Source of the DNA: Streptomyces sp. NRRL F-6676
Lineage (GTDB): Bacteria; Actinomycetota; Actinomycetes; Streptomycetales; Streptomycetaceae
Length of the DNA stretch: 64,000 nt
Direction: 5' to 3'
NCBI RefSeq assembly: GCF_000725625.1
Contig: NZ_JOHS01000008.1
Location: forward strand, 293,158-357,157
Part shown: piece after piece, positions 1 to 6,812 of the stretch
Layout of the letters: the number at the start of each line of letters is the position of its first letter
Position numbering within the stretch: the first letter of the stretch is position 1
Position numbers and translations under genes: made by a program
The notes under the pieces: model-generated
What the model saw: the letters and a program-made list of their open reading frames with translations, nothing else
What the model was told of the DNA's origin: nothing
Database searches by the model: none

Positions 1-475
1 GCGTCCACGTCCACGCGTACTGCAACCAGTCCGCCAGCGTCATCGCCCCGAAGCCCGCGCACACCAGCCGCGCGGCGCGCGGCGCCACCGCGTACGTCGC
101 CACCAGGCTGCCCGCCGTCCACGCCCCCGCGCAGAACGGGCAGGACAGCAGGTCCCCCACCGCCAGCCGCAGCCCACTGCCGCGGGGCTCGTCCATCACC
201 TCGCCCGCGGTGGTGTCCTCCTCGCGGCGGGTGAACGGGGCGCGCAGAAAGCTGGTGATCTTGTCCTTGGTGAGCAGCCGGGACGTCTTGTACGTCGCCG
301 CGCCCAGGAGCAGCAGGTCCCACGGTGGTACGCGCTCCGGCAGGGTCACGCCGCGTCGGTTGACGACGACGGCGAACGCCGCGAGGGAGGCGCCGAAGGC
401 ACCGGCGACGGTGGCGTAACCGGCGAGGGGAACCCTCTCCTGTGCGTCGTAGTCGTGTGCGGCGATGTCGGTCAT
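1..475 (-). CDS. DUF1360 family membrane protein (3' end outside window)
   Basis: The reverse strand reads from an ATG at 475 with a GGAGG ribosome site four bases upstream, and stays open to the window edge (158 codons seen). The N-terminal third has a hydrophobic segment (LAGYATVAGAFGASLAAFAV), followed by a second near WDLLLLGAATYKTSRLL. A CPFCAGAW motif sits near residue 120, followed by another hydrophobic stretch. The spaced Cys-x-x-Cys beside a membrane segment is typical of DUF1360 proteins, small membrane proteins of unknown function common in actinomycetes and Bacilli. The C-terminus lies beyond base 1. The family call is from recalled motif pattern; function is unknown. Confidence 0.75.
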   Translation of the reverse strand, partial: MTDIAAHDYDAQERVPLAGYATVAGAFGASLAAFAVVVNRRGVTLPERVPPWDLLLLGAATYKTSRLLTKDKITSFLRAPFTRREEDTTAGEVMDEPRGSGLRLAVGDLLSCPFCAGAWTAGSLVATYAVAPRAARLVCAGFGAMTLADWLQYAWTWT

Positions 476-938
476 GGCGCCTCCGTCCGGGCACGGGTGT
501 GTGCGAGCGGCGTCCGGGTGCCCCGGTCACCCACGGTCACACCAGGGCGGCGCCCACAGAGGCCCACGCTGTTCTCGCGCCCGCGCGGCGGAGCCGCGAT
601 GCGGCACGGCCCGCGGTGTTCGCAGAAGCGCGAGGAACCGCGCGACCCGCCACAACCCGCCCGCACCCGCCCACGAAAACGACCCCGCGCACCCTCACGC
701 GCCCGGGGGTCGCAAGGGGAACCCCCCCTCCGCACGCCCCCGGGAGCGCTTCGCGCGACCGGACCCCCGTGCCGGTCGCGTCCGTCGCATCCCGGGAGCG
801 GCGTTCCTGCAAACTAAGCCGCCCCCCGCCTGTTCGGCCATCGCACGGATGCCCGCCCCCGTCCGTCACGCACTCAGCCGTGCACAGCCCCATCCGGGAT
901 GCCCCGTTTCGCCCGGCCCGGTGGTGGCCCTCCCGAGG
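476..938. other. Intergenic region, no gene supported
   Basis: This 463-base stretch lies between the DUF1360 gene and the end of the PucR-type gene, both leftward. Open frames here have poor codon bias and no ribosome sites. The only structure seen is a 9-bp perfect inverted repeat at 754-780. The rest is GC-rich non-coding sequence that probably holds the DUF1360 promoter. Confidence 0.6.
754..780. terminator. Hairpin, possible terminator
   Basis: CGCGACCGG and CCGGTCGCG form a perfect 9-bp stem with a 9-base loop. It lies about 160 bases past the stop of the leftward PucR-type gene. There is no T-tract, as is usual in Streptomyces. It could be an unused structure. Confidence 0.3.
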
Positions 939-2621
939 TCACCCGAGGGCCGGTGCCTCCAGTTCCCGTACCGCGAGATGGGCGAGGACGACCTCGTACA
1001 GATCGCTGCCCCCGGCCAGCAGCCGGCGCTCCAGCGCCTTCTCACCCGCGCGCACATGCTCGCGGACCGTCTGCACATGCACCCCGAGATCCTGCGCCGC
1101 CCGCTCGGCGTTCGCCCCCGCGGCGATCCACGCGCGTAGCGTGCCGCGCAGATCCCGGGAGTCCTCCGCGAGCCGGTCCAGGAGCTCCTGCGCCCAGGAG
1201 CGCAGATGCGGGGCGCGCAGCAGCTCCGCCAGGCCCGGGGCGGCCGCGCCGTCGGGGGTGGGACCGGTGAGCCCCGGCCCGTCCGCCAGCGCGGACAGCG
1301 CGAGGTGGACCACGGCCCGGGTGCGCAGGTCGCCGAGGTCGGCGCCCAGCAGCTGCCCGGTGCGGTCCATCCGGGCCCGTACCGTGTTGCGGCTGACGCC
1401 GAGCACCTTCGCCGCCTTCACCGCCGTGAACTCCAGGCCCAGCCGGGTCGTCGCCTGAAGTTCCGCGTGCGTGGCCAGCGGGAGCCTGCCGAGCGGCAGC
1501 AGCAGCCGGTCGGCCCAGCCGTGCAGGGCGCCCGGCGGTATCAGCCGCTGGGGATGCGTGCGCTCGGCGTACATCGCCGCCGCCTCCGGGCGGAACCGGG
1601 CGACGACCAGAGCGCTGACGGCCTGCCCGTACGCCAGTGCCGTCTCGCCGAGCTCCTGGCGGACGCTGCCGCCGAGGAACACCCCGGAGATGCCGTCGGC
1701 GAGCGTGCGCAGCTCCTCCTGGAGCTCCTCGGCGGCCTCGGTGCCCCACGCGTGCGGCGCGACCATGATCAGGTGGCGTTCCTCGGCGGGGCAGCGCACC
1801 ACCAGCGCCCGGCCGTCGGTGACCTCGGCGCAGCGCCGGGCCAGTGCCTCGCGGTCGCCCGCCGGGCCCTCCAGGACGTACACGCACAGCCCGTCCGCGT
1901 CGAGCAGCCCGGGCCACATGCCCGCGGCGACCCGGCGGGCCGCGACCGTGTCCCCGACCATGAGCAGTTGCAGCACCGCCAGCCCGAGGTCGGCCGTGGC
2001 CCGGGTCAGCCGGCGGCGCTCCGCGCCGCGCTCGCGCTCCTCCAGCAGGACGTCGAGGACCCAGGCCGTGGCCGCCACGATCTCCCCCGCGCGTTGGTCG
2101 AACGGCCGGTCGCGCCAGACCGCCAGCACATGCGCCGCCGGCGGGCGGCCGACCGCGACCAGCCGTGTGTGCTGCCCCTCGTCGTCCACGGCCGCCGACG
2201 CGAGGCGGCCCGTGGCGAGGTCCGCCACCAGCCGCTCGTCGGGCAGCGCCCGCCGCCCGGCCGGCAGCCGGCCGTGCCGGTCGCCCAGCGCGGCCGTGCC
2301 GTCGACCGCCTCGCCGAGCCACGCCACCACCCGGGCCGGGTCGCGCGCCGCGGGCCGCAGGTGTTCGAGCAGGTCACGCATCCACGGCGCACCGCCACCA
2401 CCACGGCCGGCACCGCCACCACCACGACCGGCACCCGCACCGGCCGGCCGGTCGGCCTCGCCCGGAAGGCCTGGAAACTCACCCGAAGCACCGGGAGACC
2501 CGCCCGGAGCAGCACCGGGGAACTCACCCGGAGCACCGCCGGGAAACTCGCCCGAAGCACCGGGAAACTCGCCCGAAGCACCGGGAAACTCGCCCGGAGG
2601 ACCGGGGGACACATCTGCCAT
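939..2621 (-). CDS. PucR/CdaR-type helix-turn-helix regulator
   Basis: About 560 residues. The C-terminal half carries two helix-turn-helix stretches of the PucR C-terminal type: one near residues 400-440 (KAAKVLGVSRNTVRARMDR) and one near the end (ERAAQDLGVHVQTVREHVR). The middle resembles the GGDEF-like sensory region of CdaR/PucR regulators, so it is probably a ligand- or stress-responsive transcription factor. The conserved part begins near the ATG at 2381. The ATG at 2621 is preferred because a GGGGGAA site lies upstream and the frame stays open through a Gly/Pro-rich repeat (GEFPGAS units). It is transcribed away from the aldo/keto reductase at 2774, which is a candidate target. The start is uncertain between 2621 and 2381. 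Confidence 0.75.
   Translation of the reverse strand: MADVSPGPPGEFPGASGEFPGASGEFPGGAPGEFPGAAPGGSPGASGEFPGLPGEADRPAGAGAGRGGGGAGRGGGGAPWMRDLLEHLRPAARDPARVVAWLGEAVDGTAALGDRHGRLPAGRRALPDERLVADLATGRLASAAVDDEGQHTRLVAVGRPPAAHVLAVWRDRPFDQRAGEIVAATAWVLDVLLEERERGAERRRLTRATADLGLAVLQLLMVGDTVAARRVAAGMWPGLLDADGLCVYVLEGPAGDREALARRCAEVTDGRALVVRCPAEERHLIMVAPHAWGTEAAEELQEELRTLADGISGVFLGGSVRQELGETALAYGQAVSALVVARFRPEAAAMYAERTHPQRLIPPGALHGWADRLLLPLGRLPLATHAELQATTRLGLEFTAVKAAKVLGVSRNTVRARMDRTGQLLGADLGDLRTRAVVHLALSALADGPGLTGPTPDGAAAPGLAELLRAPHLRSWAQELLDRLAEDSRDLRGTLRAWIAAGANAERAAQDLGVHVQTVREHVRAGEKALERRLLAGGSDLYEVVLAHLAVRELEAPALG
2541..2603. repeat. 21-bp tandem repeat (3 units)
   Basis: Three consecutive 21-bp units begin GGGAAACTCGCCCG. 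The first two are identical and the third differs at two bases. Diverged copies continue down to about 2470. On the reverse strand they encode GEFPGAS repeats at the N-terminus of the PucR-type regulator. The unit is a multiple of three, so copy-number changes would keep the frame. Confidence 0.9.
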
Positions 2622-2773
2622 GTCCACCACTTTCCCCCAGACTTCCGGCCCGCGACACCGCCCCGGCCAGACCTCGGGGATCATTCAGGGGATTCCTCGG
2701 GGATCTCTCAGGGAACCCCCTCGGGGGCAGGTCCGCCCACCCTCGTGGGACGCACGGCGAACAGGAGTGATCG

Positions 2774-3742
2774 ATGCAGTACGCGAAACTCGGCACGACG
2801 GGTCTCGAAGTGTCCCGGATATGCCTGGGCTGCATGAGTTTCGGCGTGCCCGCGCGCGGCAACCACGAGTGGACCCTCGACGAGGACGCCGCCCGGCCGC
2901 TGATCCGCCAGGCCCTGGAGGCCGGGATCAATTTCCTCGACACCGCCAACGTCTACTCCGACGGGACCAGCGAGGAGATCGTCGGCCGCGCCCTCAAGGA
3001 CTATGCCCGGCGCGACGAGATCGTCCTCGCCACCAAGGTGCACGGCCGGATGCACGAGGGCCCCAACGGCGGCGGACTCTCCCGCAAGGCGATCATGACG
3101 GAGATCGACCAGAGCCTGCGCCGCCTCGGCACGGACTACGTCGACCTCTACCAGATCCACCGCTTCGATCCGCAGGTCCCCGTCGAGGAGACCATGGAGG
3201 CCCTCCACGACGTGGTGAAGGCGGGCAAGGCCCGGTACATCGGGGCCAGTTCGATGTACGCCTGGCAGTTCTCCAAGGCCCAGTACACGGCCCGGCTGAA
3301 CGGCTGGACCCGGTTCGTGTCCATGCAGAACCACTACAACCTCCTCTACCGTGAGGAGGAGCGCGAGATGCTGCCGCTCTGCGCCGACCAGGGCGTCGGC
3401 GTCCTGCCGTGGAGCCCGCTGGCGCGCGGCCGGCTCACCCGCGACTGGGACGAGGACACCGCCCGCAGCCGCACCGACGACTTCGGCCGCACCCTGTACC
3501 CCGAGAGCGACCGCCGCATCGCCGAGGCCGTCGCCGCGATCGCCGCCGAACGCGAGCTGCCCCGGGCCCGGATCGCGCTGGCCTGGCTGCTGCACCGCCC
3601 CGGGGTGACCGCCCCCATCGTCGGCGCCACCAAGCCCGCGCACGTCGAGGACGCCGTCGCCGCGCTCGACGTCGAGCTGACCGACAAGGACCTCGAACGC
3701 CTGGAGCAGCCGTACGAGCCCCATGCGATCAGCGGTCACTGA
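2774..3742 (+). CDS. Aldo/keto reductase
   Basis: A 322-residue NADPH-dependent aldo/keto reductase of the bacterial group whose members start MxYxxLGxxGLxVS. The catalytic tetrad is visible: Asp56 and Tyr61 (FLDTANVYSDG), Lys88 (LATKVHG) and His129 (YQIHRFD). The C-terminal cofactor region includes APIVGATKPAHVEDA. Length is normal for a one-domain TIM barrel, and it should reduce carbonyls or oxidise alcohols in the cytoplasm. The substrate cannot be read from sequence. It is divergent from the PucR-type regulator with 152 bases between the starts, which suggests regulation by that neighbour. Confidence 0.93.
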   Translation: MQYAKLGTTGLEVSRICLGCMSFGVPARGNHEWTLDEDAARPLIRQALEAGINFLDTANVYSDGTSEEIVGRALKDYARRDEIVLATKVHGRMHEGPNGGGLSRKAIMTEIDQSLRRLGTDYVDLYQIHRFDPQVPVEETMEALHDVVKAGKARYIGASSMYAWQFSKAQYTARLNGWTRFVSMQNHYNLLYREEEREMLPLCADQGVGVLPWSPLARGRLTRDWDEDTARSRTDDFGRTLYPESDRRIAEAVAAIAAERELPRARIALAWLLHRPGVTAPIVGATKPAHVEDAVAALDVELTDKDLERLEQPYEPHAISGH

Positions 3743-3779
3743 CACCGCACCTCCGCACCACCGCCCCCCGCCCGGGGGC

Positions 3780-3816
3780 CCGGGCCCGTGACCGGATCGT
3801 TCCGGCACGGGCCCGG
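3780..3816 (+). terminator. Strong hairpin downstream of aldo/keto reductase
   Basis: CCGGGCCCGTG pairs perfectly with CACGGGCCCGG. Inside, CCGGA and TCCGG extend the stem to about 16 bp with one bulged A and a TCGT loop. It starts 38 bases after the reductase stop and lies before the hydrolase start, so it probably terminates the reductase transcript. Confidence 0.55.
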
Positions 3817-3860
3817 ATCGGGTCTGCGGAACCGGCGTACGCGCAGGTCACACTGGACGC

Positions 3861-4412
3861 ATGAAGCGAGCACTCGTCGTCGTCGACGTCCAGGAATCGT
3901 TCCGCGCCCGTCCGCTGTGGGACGTCATCAACAACCCGGGCATCGCGGGCCCGGTCAACCGGCTGGCCGCTCTGGCCCGCGAGCGAGGCGACCTCGTCGT
4001 CTGGGTCCTGCACACCGAACCCGGCAGCGGGGACGTGTTCGACCCGGACTCCGGGCACGTACGGCTCCTGGCGGAACTGGACGGGCCCCGGCCGGACGAA
4101 CCGGTGCTGCGCAAGACCTCCCACAACGCCTTCACCACCACCAACCTCCAGCAGCTGCTCACCGGGGCGGGCGTGGGGGAGCTGTGGGTCTGCGGCATCC
4201 GCACCGAGCAGTGCGTGGAGACCACCACCCGCCTCGGCAGCGACCTCGGCTACCGCATGGTCCTCGTCCCCGAGGCCACCGCCACCAACCCGATCGGCGA
4301 TCTCTCCGCCGAGGCGATCACCGAGCGCACCGTCGCCGTCCTGCGCGACCGGTTCGCCCGCATCGCCACCGTCGCCGAGTACGCGTCCGACGTGGCAGCA
4401 TCCACGGCGTGA
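3861..4412 (+). CDS. Isochorismatase-family cysteine hydrolase
   Basis: A 183-residue cytosolic hydrolase of the isochorismatase/nicotinamidase superfamily. The catalytic triad is Asp9 (VVVDVQ), Lys85 (LRKTSHNAF) and Cys118 (GIRTEQCVE), in the usual order and spacing. Length is normal for single-domain members, which hydrolyse amides or vinyl ethers; the substrate is not predictable. The last bases overlap the GTG start of the downstream regulator (GTGA), so the two genes are translationally coupled. DJ-1/AraC regulators often sit beside this family, so the regulator probably controls this enzyme. No strong ribosome site is visible, so a short-leader transcript is possible. Confidence 0.9.
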   Translation: MKRALVVVDVQESFRARPLWDVINNPGIAGPVNRLAALARERGDLVVWVLHTEPGSGDVFDPDSGHVRLLAELDGPRPDEPVLRKTSHNAFTTTNLQQLLTGAGVGELWVCGIRTEQCVETTTRLGSDLGYRMVLVPEATATNPIGDLSAEAITERTVAVLRDRFARIATVAEYASDVAASTA

Positions 4413-5323
4413 GCCGCGTCGTCTTCGTCCTGCTGCCCGAGGTCCATCTGCTCGACCTGGCCGGACCCGTCCAGGTGTTCGACAGTGCGGCGGGCCTCGG
4501 GCGGCCGTACACGCTGCACTACGTCGCCGAACACCCCCAGGTGCGCAGCGCCCAAGGGCTGCCGCTGACCGCCCGCACCGACTGGCCCGCGCTCGACGCC
4601 GACGATCTGGTGGTGGTGCCGGGCTGGCGGGCGCCCACCCTGCGCACGGGCTCCACACCGGGCGAGGACGTGCTCCGCAGGCTGCGCGCCCACCACGCGG
4701 CGGGCGGCACCGTCGCCAGCGTCTGCGCCGGCGCGGACGCCCTCGGCCTGGCCGGACTGCTCGACGGGCGGCGCTGCACCACCCACCACGAACTCCAGGA
4801 CGAACTGGCCGCCCGGCACCCGAGGGCCACCGTCGTCCGTGACGTGCTGTTCACCACCGACGACCGGGTGGTCACCTCCGCCGGGATCGCCAGCGGCATC
4901 GACCTCGCCCTGCACCTGGTGGCGCTGCGGCACGGCCCCGCCCTGGCCGCACGGGTCGCCCGCACCATGGTCGTCCACGCCCGCCGCAACGGCGACCAGC
5001 CGCAGGCCAGCGCCATGCTGCGGCACCGCTCGCACCTGGACGACACCGTGCACCGGGTGCAGGACCTGATCGACACGCGGTTCGCCGAACCGCTGCCGCT
5101 GGCCGGCCTCGCCTCCTACGCCCGGGTCAGCGAACGCACCCTGACCCGACTGTTCACCCGCGCCACCGGCGGCCTCACCCCGCTGCGCTACCAGCAGACC
5201 CTGCGCCTGGAACGCGCCGAGCACCTCCTCGGCCTGGGCGCGACGGCCGAGTCGGCGGCACGCGAGGTCGGCTTCGAGGACGCGCGCATGCTCCGCCGGC
5301 TGCGCTCCCGGGCCGCCCGGTAG
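4409..5323 (+). CDS. DJ-1/PfpI-AraC family transcriptional regulator
   Basis: About 304 residues. The N-terminal 190 residues form a DJ-1/PfpI (class I glutamine amidotransferase-like) domain, with a nucleophile-elbow Cys in the SVCAGAD motif. The C-terminal 110 residues form an AraC-type DNA-binding domain (LAGLASYARVSERTLTRLFTRATG, then AAREVGFEDARMLRRL). This is the GlxA-type architecture of small-molecule-responsive activators. The start is the GTG that overlaps the hydrolase stop by four bases; a longer upstream frame runs over the hydrolase and is rejected. It is convergent with cvnD. Confidence 0.9.
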   Translation: MSRVVFVLLPEVHLLDLAGPVQVFDSAAGLGRPYTLHYVAEHPQVRSAQGLPLTARTDWPALDADDLVVVPGWRAPTLRTGSTPGEDVLRRLRAHHAAGGTVASVCAGADALGLAGLLDGRRCTTHHELQDELAARHPRATVVRDVLFTTDDRVVTSAGIASGIDLALHLVALRHGPALAARVARTMVVHARRNGDQPQASAMLRHRSHLDDTVHRVQDLIDTRFAEPLPLAGLASYARVSERTLTRLFTRATGGLTPLRYQQTLRLERAEHLLGLGATAESAAREVGFEDARMLRRLRSRAAR

Positions 5324-5341
5324 CGCAGCGGCGCGCACGCG

Positions 5342-5944
5342 CTACGAGGCGTCGGAGGGCGCGGAGCCGGCGGAGGACGCGATCACCCGGTCCACCAGCG
5401 CGATCAGCACGTCCCGGCAGGAGCCCCGCTCCCGTGCGTCGCACAGCAGCACCGGCACGCCCTCCGGCAGCGCCAGCGACTCCCGCACCTCCTCCGCCCC
5501 GTACGGATGCTCGCCGTAGAAGCCGTTGACGCCGACGACGAAAGGTATCTGCCGCCGCTCGAAGAAGTCGATCGCCGCGAAACTCGTCTCCGGCCGGCGC
5601 ACATCGACGAGCACCACGGCCCCGAGCGCCCCTATGGCCAGGTCGTTCCACATGAACCAGAAGCGCTGCTGCCCCGGCGTACCGAACAGATACAGCACCA
5701 GCTCGGCGCTGATGGTGATGCGCCCGAAGTCCAGCGCCACGGTGGTGACACGTTTCTCCTCGATCCCGGCGAGGTCGTCGACCCCGAGTCCGGCGGAGGT
5801 CAGCAGTTCCTCGGTGCGCAACGGCACGATCTCGCTCACCGAGCCGACCATCGTGGTCTTCCCGACGCCGAAACCGCCGGCGACGAGGATCTTGACCGTG
5901 TCGGGCGGAGCGACCACGGGAGCGGTGCGGTCAGAGCCGGCCAA
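5342..5944 (-). CDS. cvnD: Conservon GTP-binding protein CvnD
   Basis: A 200-residue Ras/MglA-like small GTPase of the conservon type. A Walker A P-loop GGFGVGKT spans residues 23-30, followed by an effector-like region with a Thr-rich segment and a DFGRI motif. The G3-like region reads LFGTPGQQRFW and the G4-like region reads VVGVNGF. It is the last gene of the leftward cvnA-B-C-D operon, and its start overlaps the end of cvnC by 14 bases. In Streptomyces, conservons are membrane-associated, G-protein-like signalling complexes, with CvnD as the nucleotide switch. I see no adjacent cytochrome P450, which some conservons add. Confidence 0.95.
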   Translation of the reverse strand: MAGSDRTAPVVAPPDTVKILVAGGFGVGKTTMVGSVSEIVPLRTEELLTSAGLGVDDLAGIEEKRVTTVALDFGRITISAELVLYLFGTPGQQRFWFMWNDLAIGALGAVVLVDVRRPETSFAAIDFFERRQIPFVVGVNGFYGEHPYGAEEVRESLALPEGVPVLLCDARERGSCRDVLIALVDRVIASSAGSAPSDAS

Positions 5945-6287
5945 GGCCGTCCCTCACTTTCTGCAGCAGGTCCAGGTCCGGTTTACGGGTGACGGAACGC
6001 GGCGGATGCATGGTGATCCGGCCCGCCTCCAGCAGATCGCAGAGCAGGATCGCGACCACGCTGACCGGCAGGTCCAGCAGGGTGGCGAGCTCCGCCACCA
6101 CGATCGGCCGGGCGCACAGCCGCAGGATGCGGGAGTGCTCCGGCTGCGGCCGCGGCGCCCCGGCGGGCTGCGGGTCCACCGCGGTCACCGAGGTGATCAG
6201 GGTGAAGTCGGCACGGCTGGGCCGGGTCCGGCCGCCGGTCAGCGTGAACGGCCGTACCAGACGGCCCGCCGCGTCGCCTTCGCTCAC
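5931..6287 (-). CDS. cvnC: Conservon protein CvnC (DUF742)
   Basis: A 118-residue DUF742 protein. The conserved block runs from VRPFTLTGGRTRP through LRLCARPIVVAELATLLDLPVSVVAILLCDLLEAGRI, a winged-helix-like fold with no known enzymatic role. It starts with GTG one base after the cvnB stop, and its 3' end overlaps cvnD. In known conservons CvnC links the sensor kinase and roadblock protein to the GTPase. Length is normal. Confidence 0.95.
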   Translation of the reverse strand: MSEGDAAGRLVRPFTLTGGRTRPSRADFTLITSVTAVDPQPAGAPRPQPEHSRILRLCARPIVVAELATLLDLPVSVVAILLCDLLEAGRITMHPPRSVTRKPDLDLLQKVRDGLGRL

Positions 6288-6288
6288 C

Positions 6289-6720
6289 TCACTCGCCGCG
6301 GTCGGCCGCGGGCCCGGCGGTGGCGCGCGGGGCCGCGCTGAGGTGCTCGCCGATCTTCTTCACCAGCATGTTCATCTGGTACGCGACCACGCCCACGTCG
6401 GCGCCCTTGTGCGTGAGCACCGCGAGGTGCGCGCCGGGCCCGGCGGCGGTGATGATCAGGTAGCTGTGCGCCATCTCGATCAGCGCCTGGCGCACCGGAC
6501 CGCCGCGGAAGTCCATGCTGGCGCCCCGGCTCAGGCTCATCAGACCGGACGCGGTGGCCGCGAGCCGCTCGGCGTCGTCGCGGACGAACGCGGTGGACTT
6601 GCTGACCACCAGTCCGTCCTCGGAGAGCACGACGGCGTGGTTCACCTCGGCGACGCGCTCCACCATTCCGGTGAGCAGCTGATCGAGCTGGCTGTGTGTG
6701 GCGGGGGCGGGGCGTGTCAT
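6289..6720 (-). CDS. cvnB: Conservon roadblock/LC7 protein CvnB
   Basis: A 143-residue Roadblock/LC7-domain protein. It opens LDQLLTGMVERVAEVNHAVVLSEDGL and contains LAATASGLMSLSRG, the typical regulatory fold that partners MglA-like GTPases. The last 20 residues are an Ala/Pro-rich tail. It sits 92 bases downstream of cvnA and one base before cvnC. It probably acts as the GTPase-activating or scaffold partner of CvnD. Confidence 0.95.
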   Translation of the reverse strand: MTRPAPATHSQLDQLLTGMVERVAEVNHAVVLSEDGLVVSKSTAFVRDDAERLAATASGLMSLSRGASMDFRGGPVRQALIEMAHSYLIITAAGPGAHLAVLTHKGADVGVVAYQMNMLVKKIGEHLSAAPRATAGPAADRGE

Positions 6721-6812
6721 CTCTTCAGTCCTTCATGAGCGATCGGGCAGCGGAGTCGGGGCGGGCGGCGGAGTCGGGCGGGCGGCGGCGGAAGGGGCCG
6801 GGCCGTCGGGGG

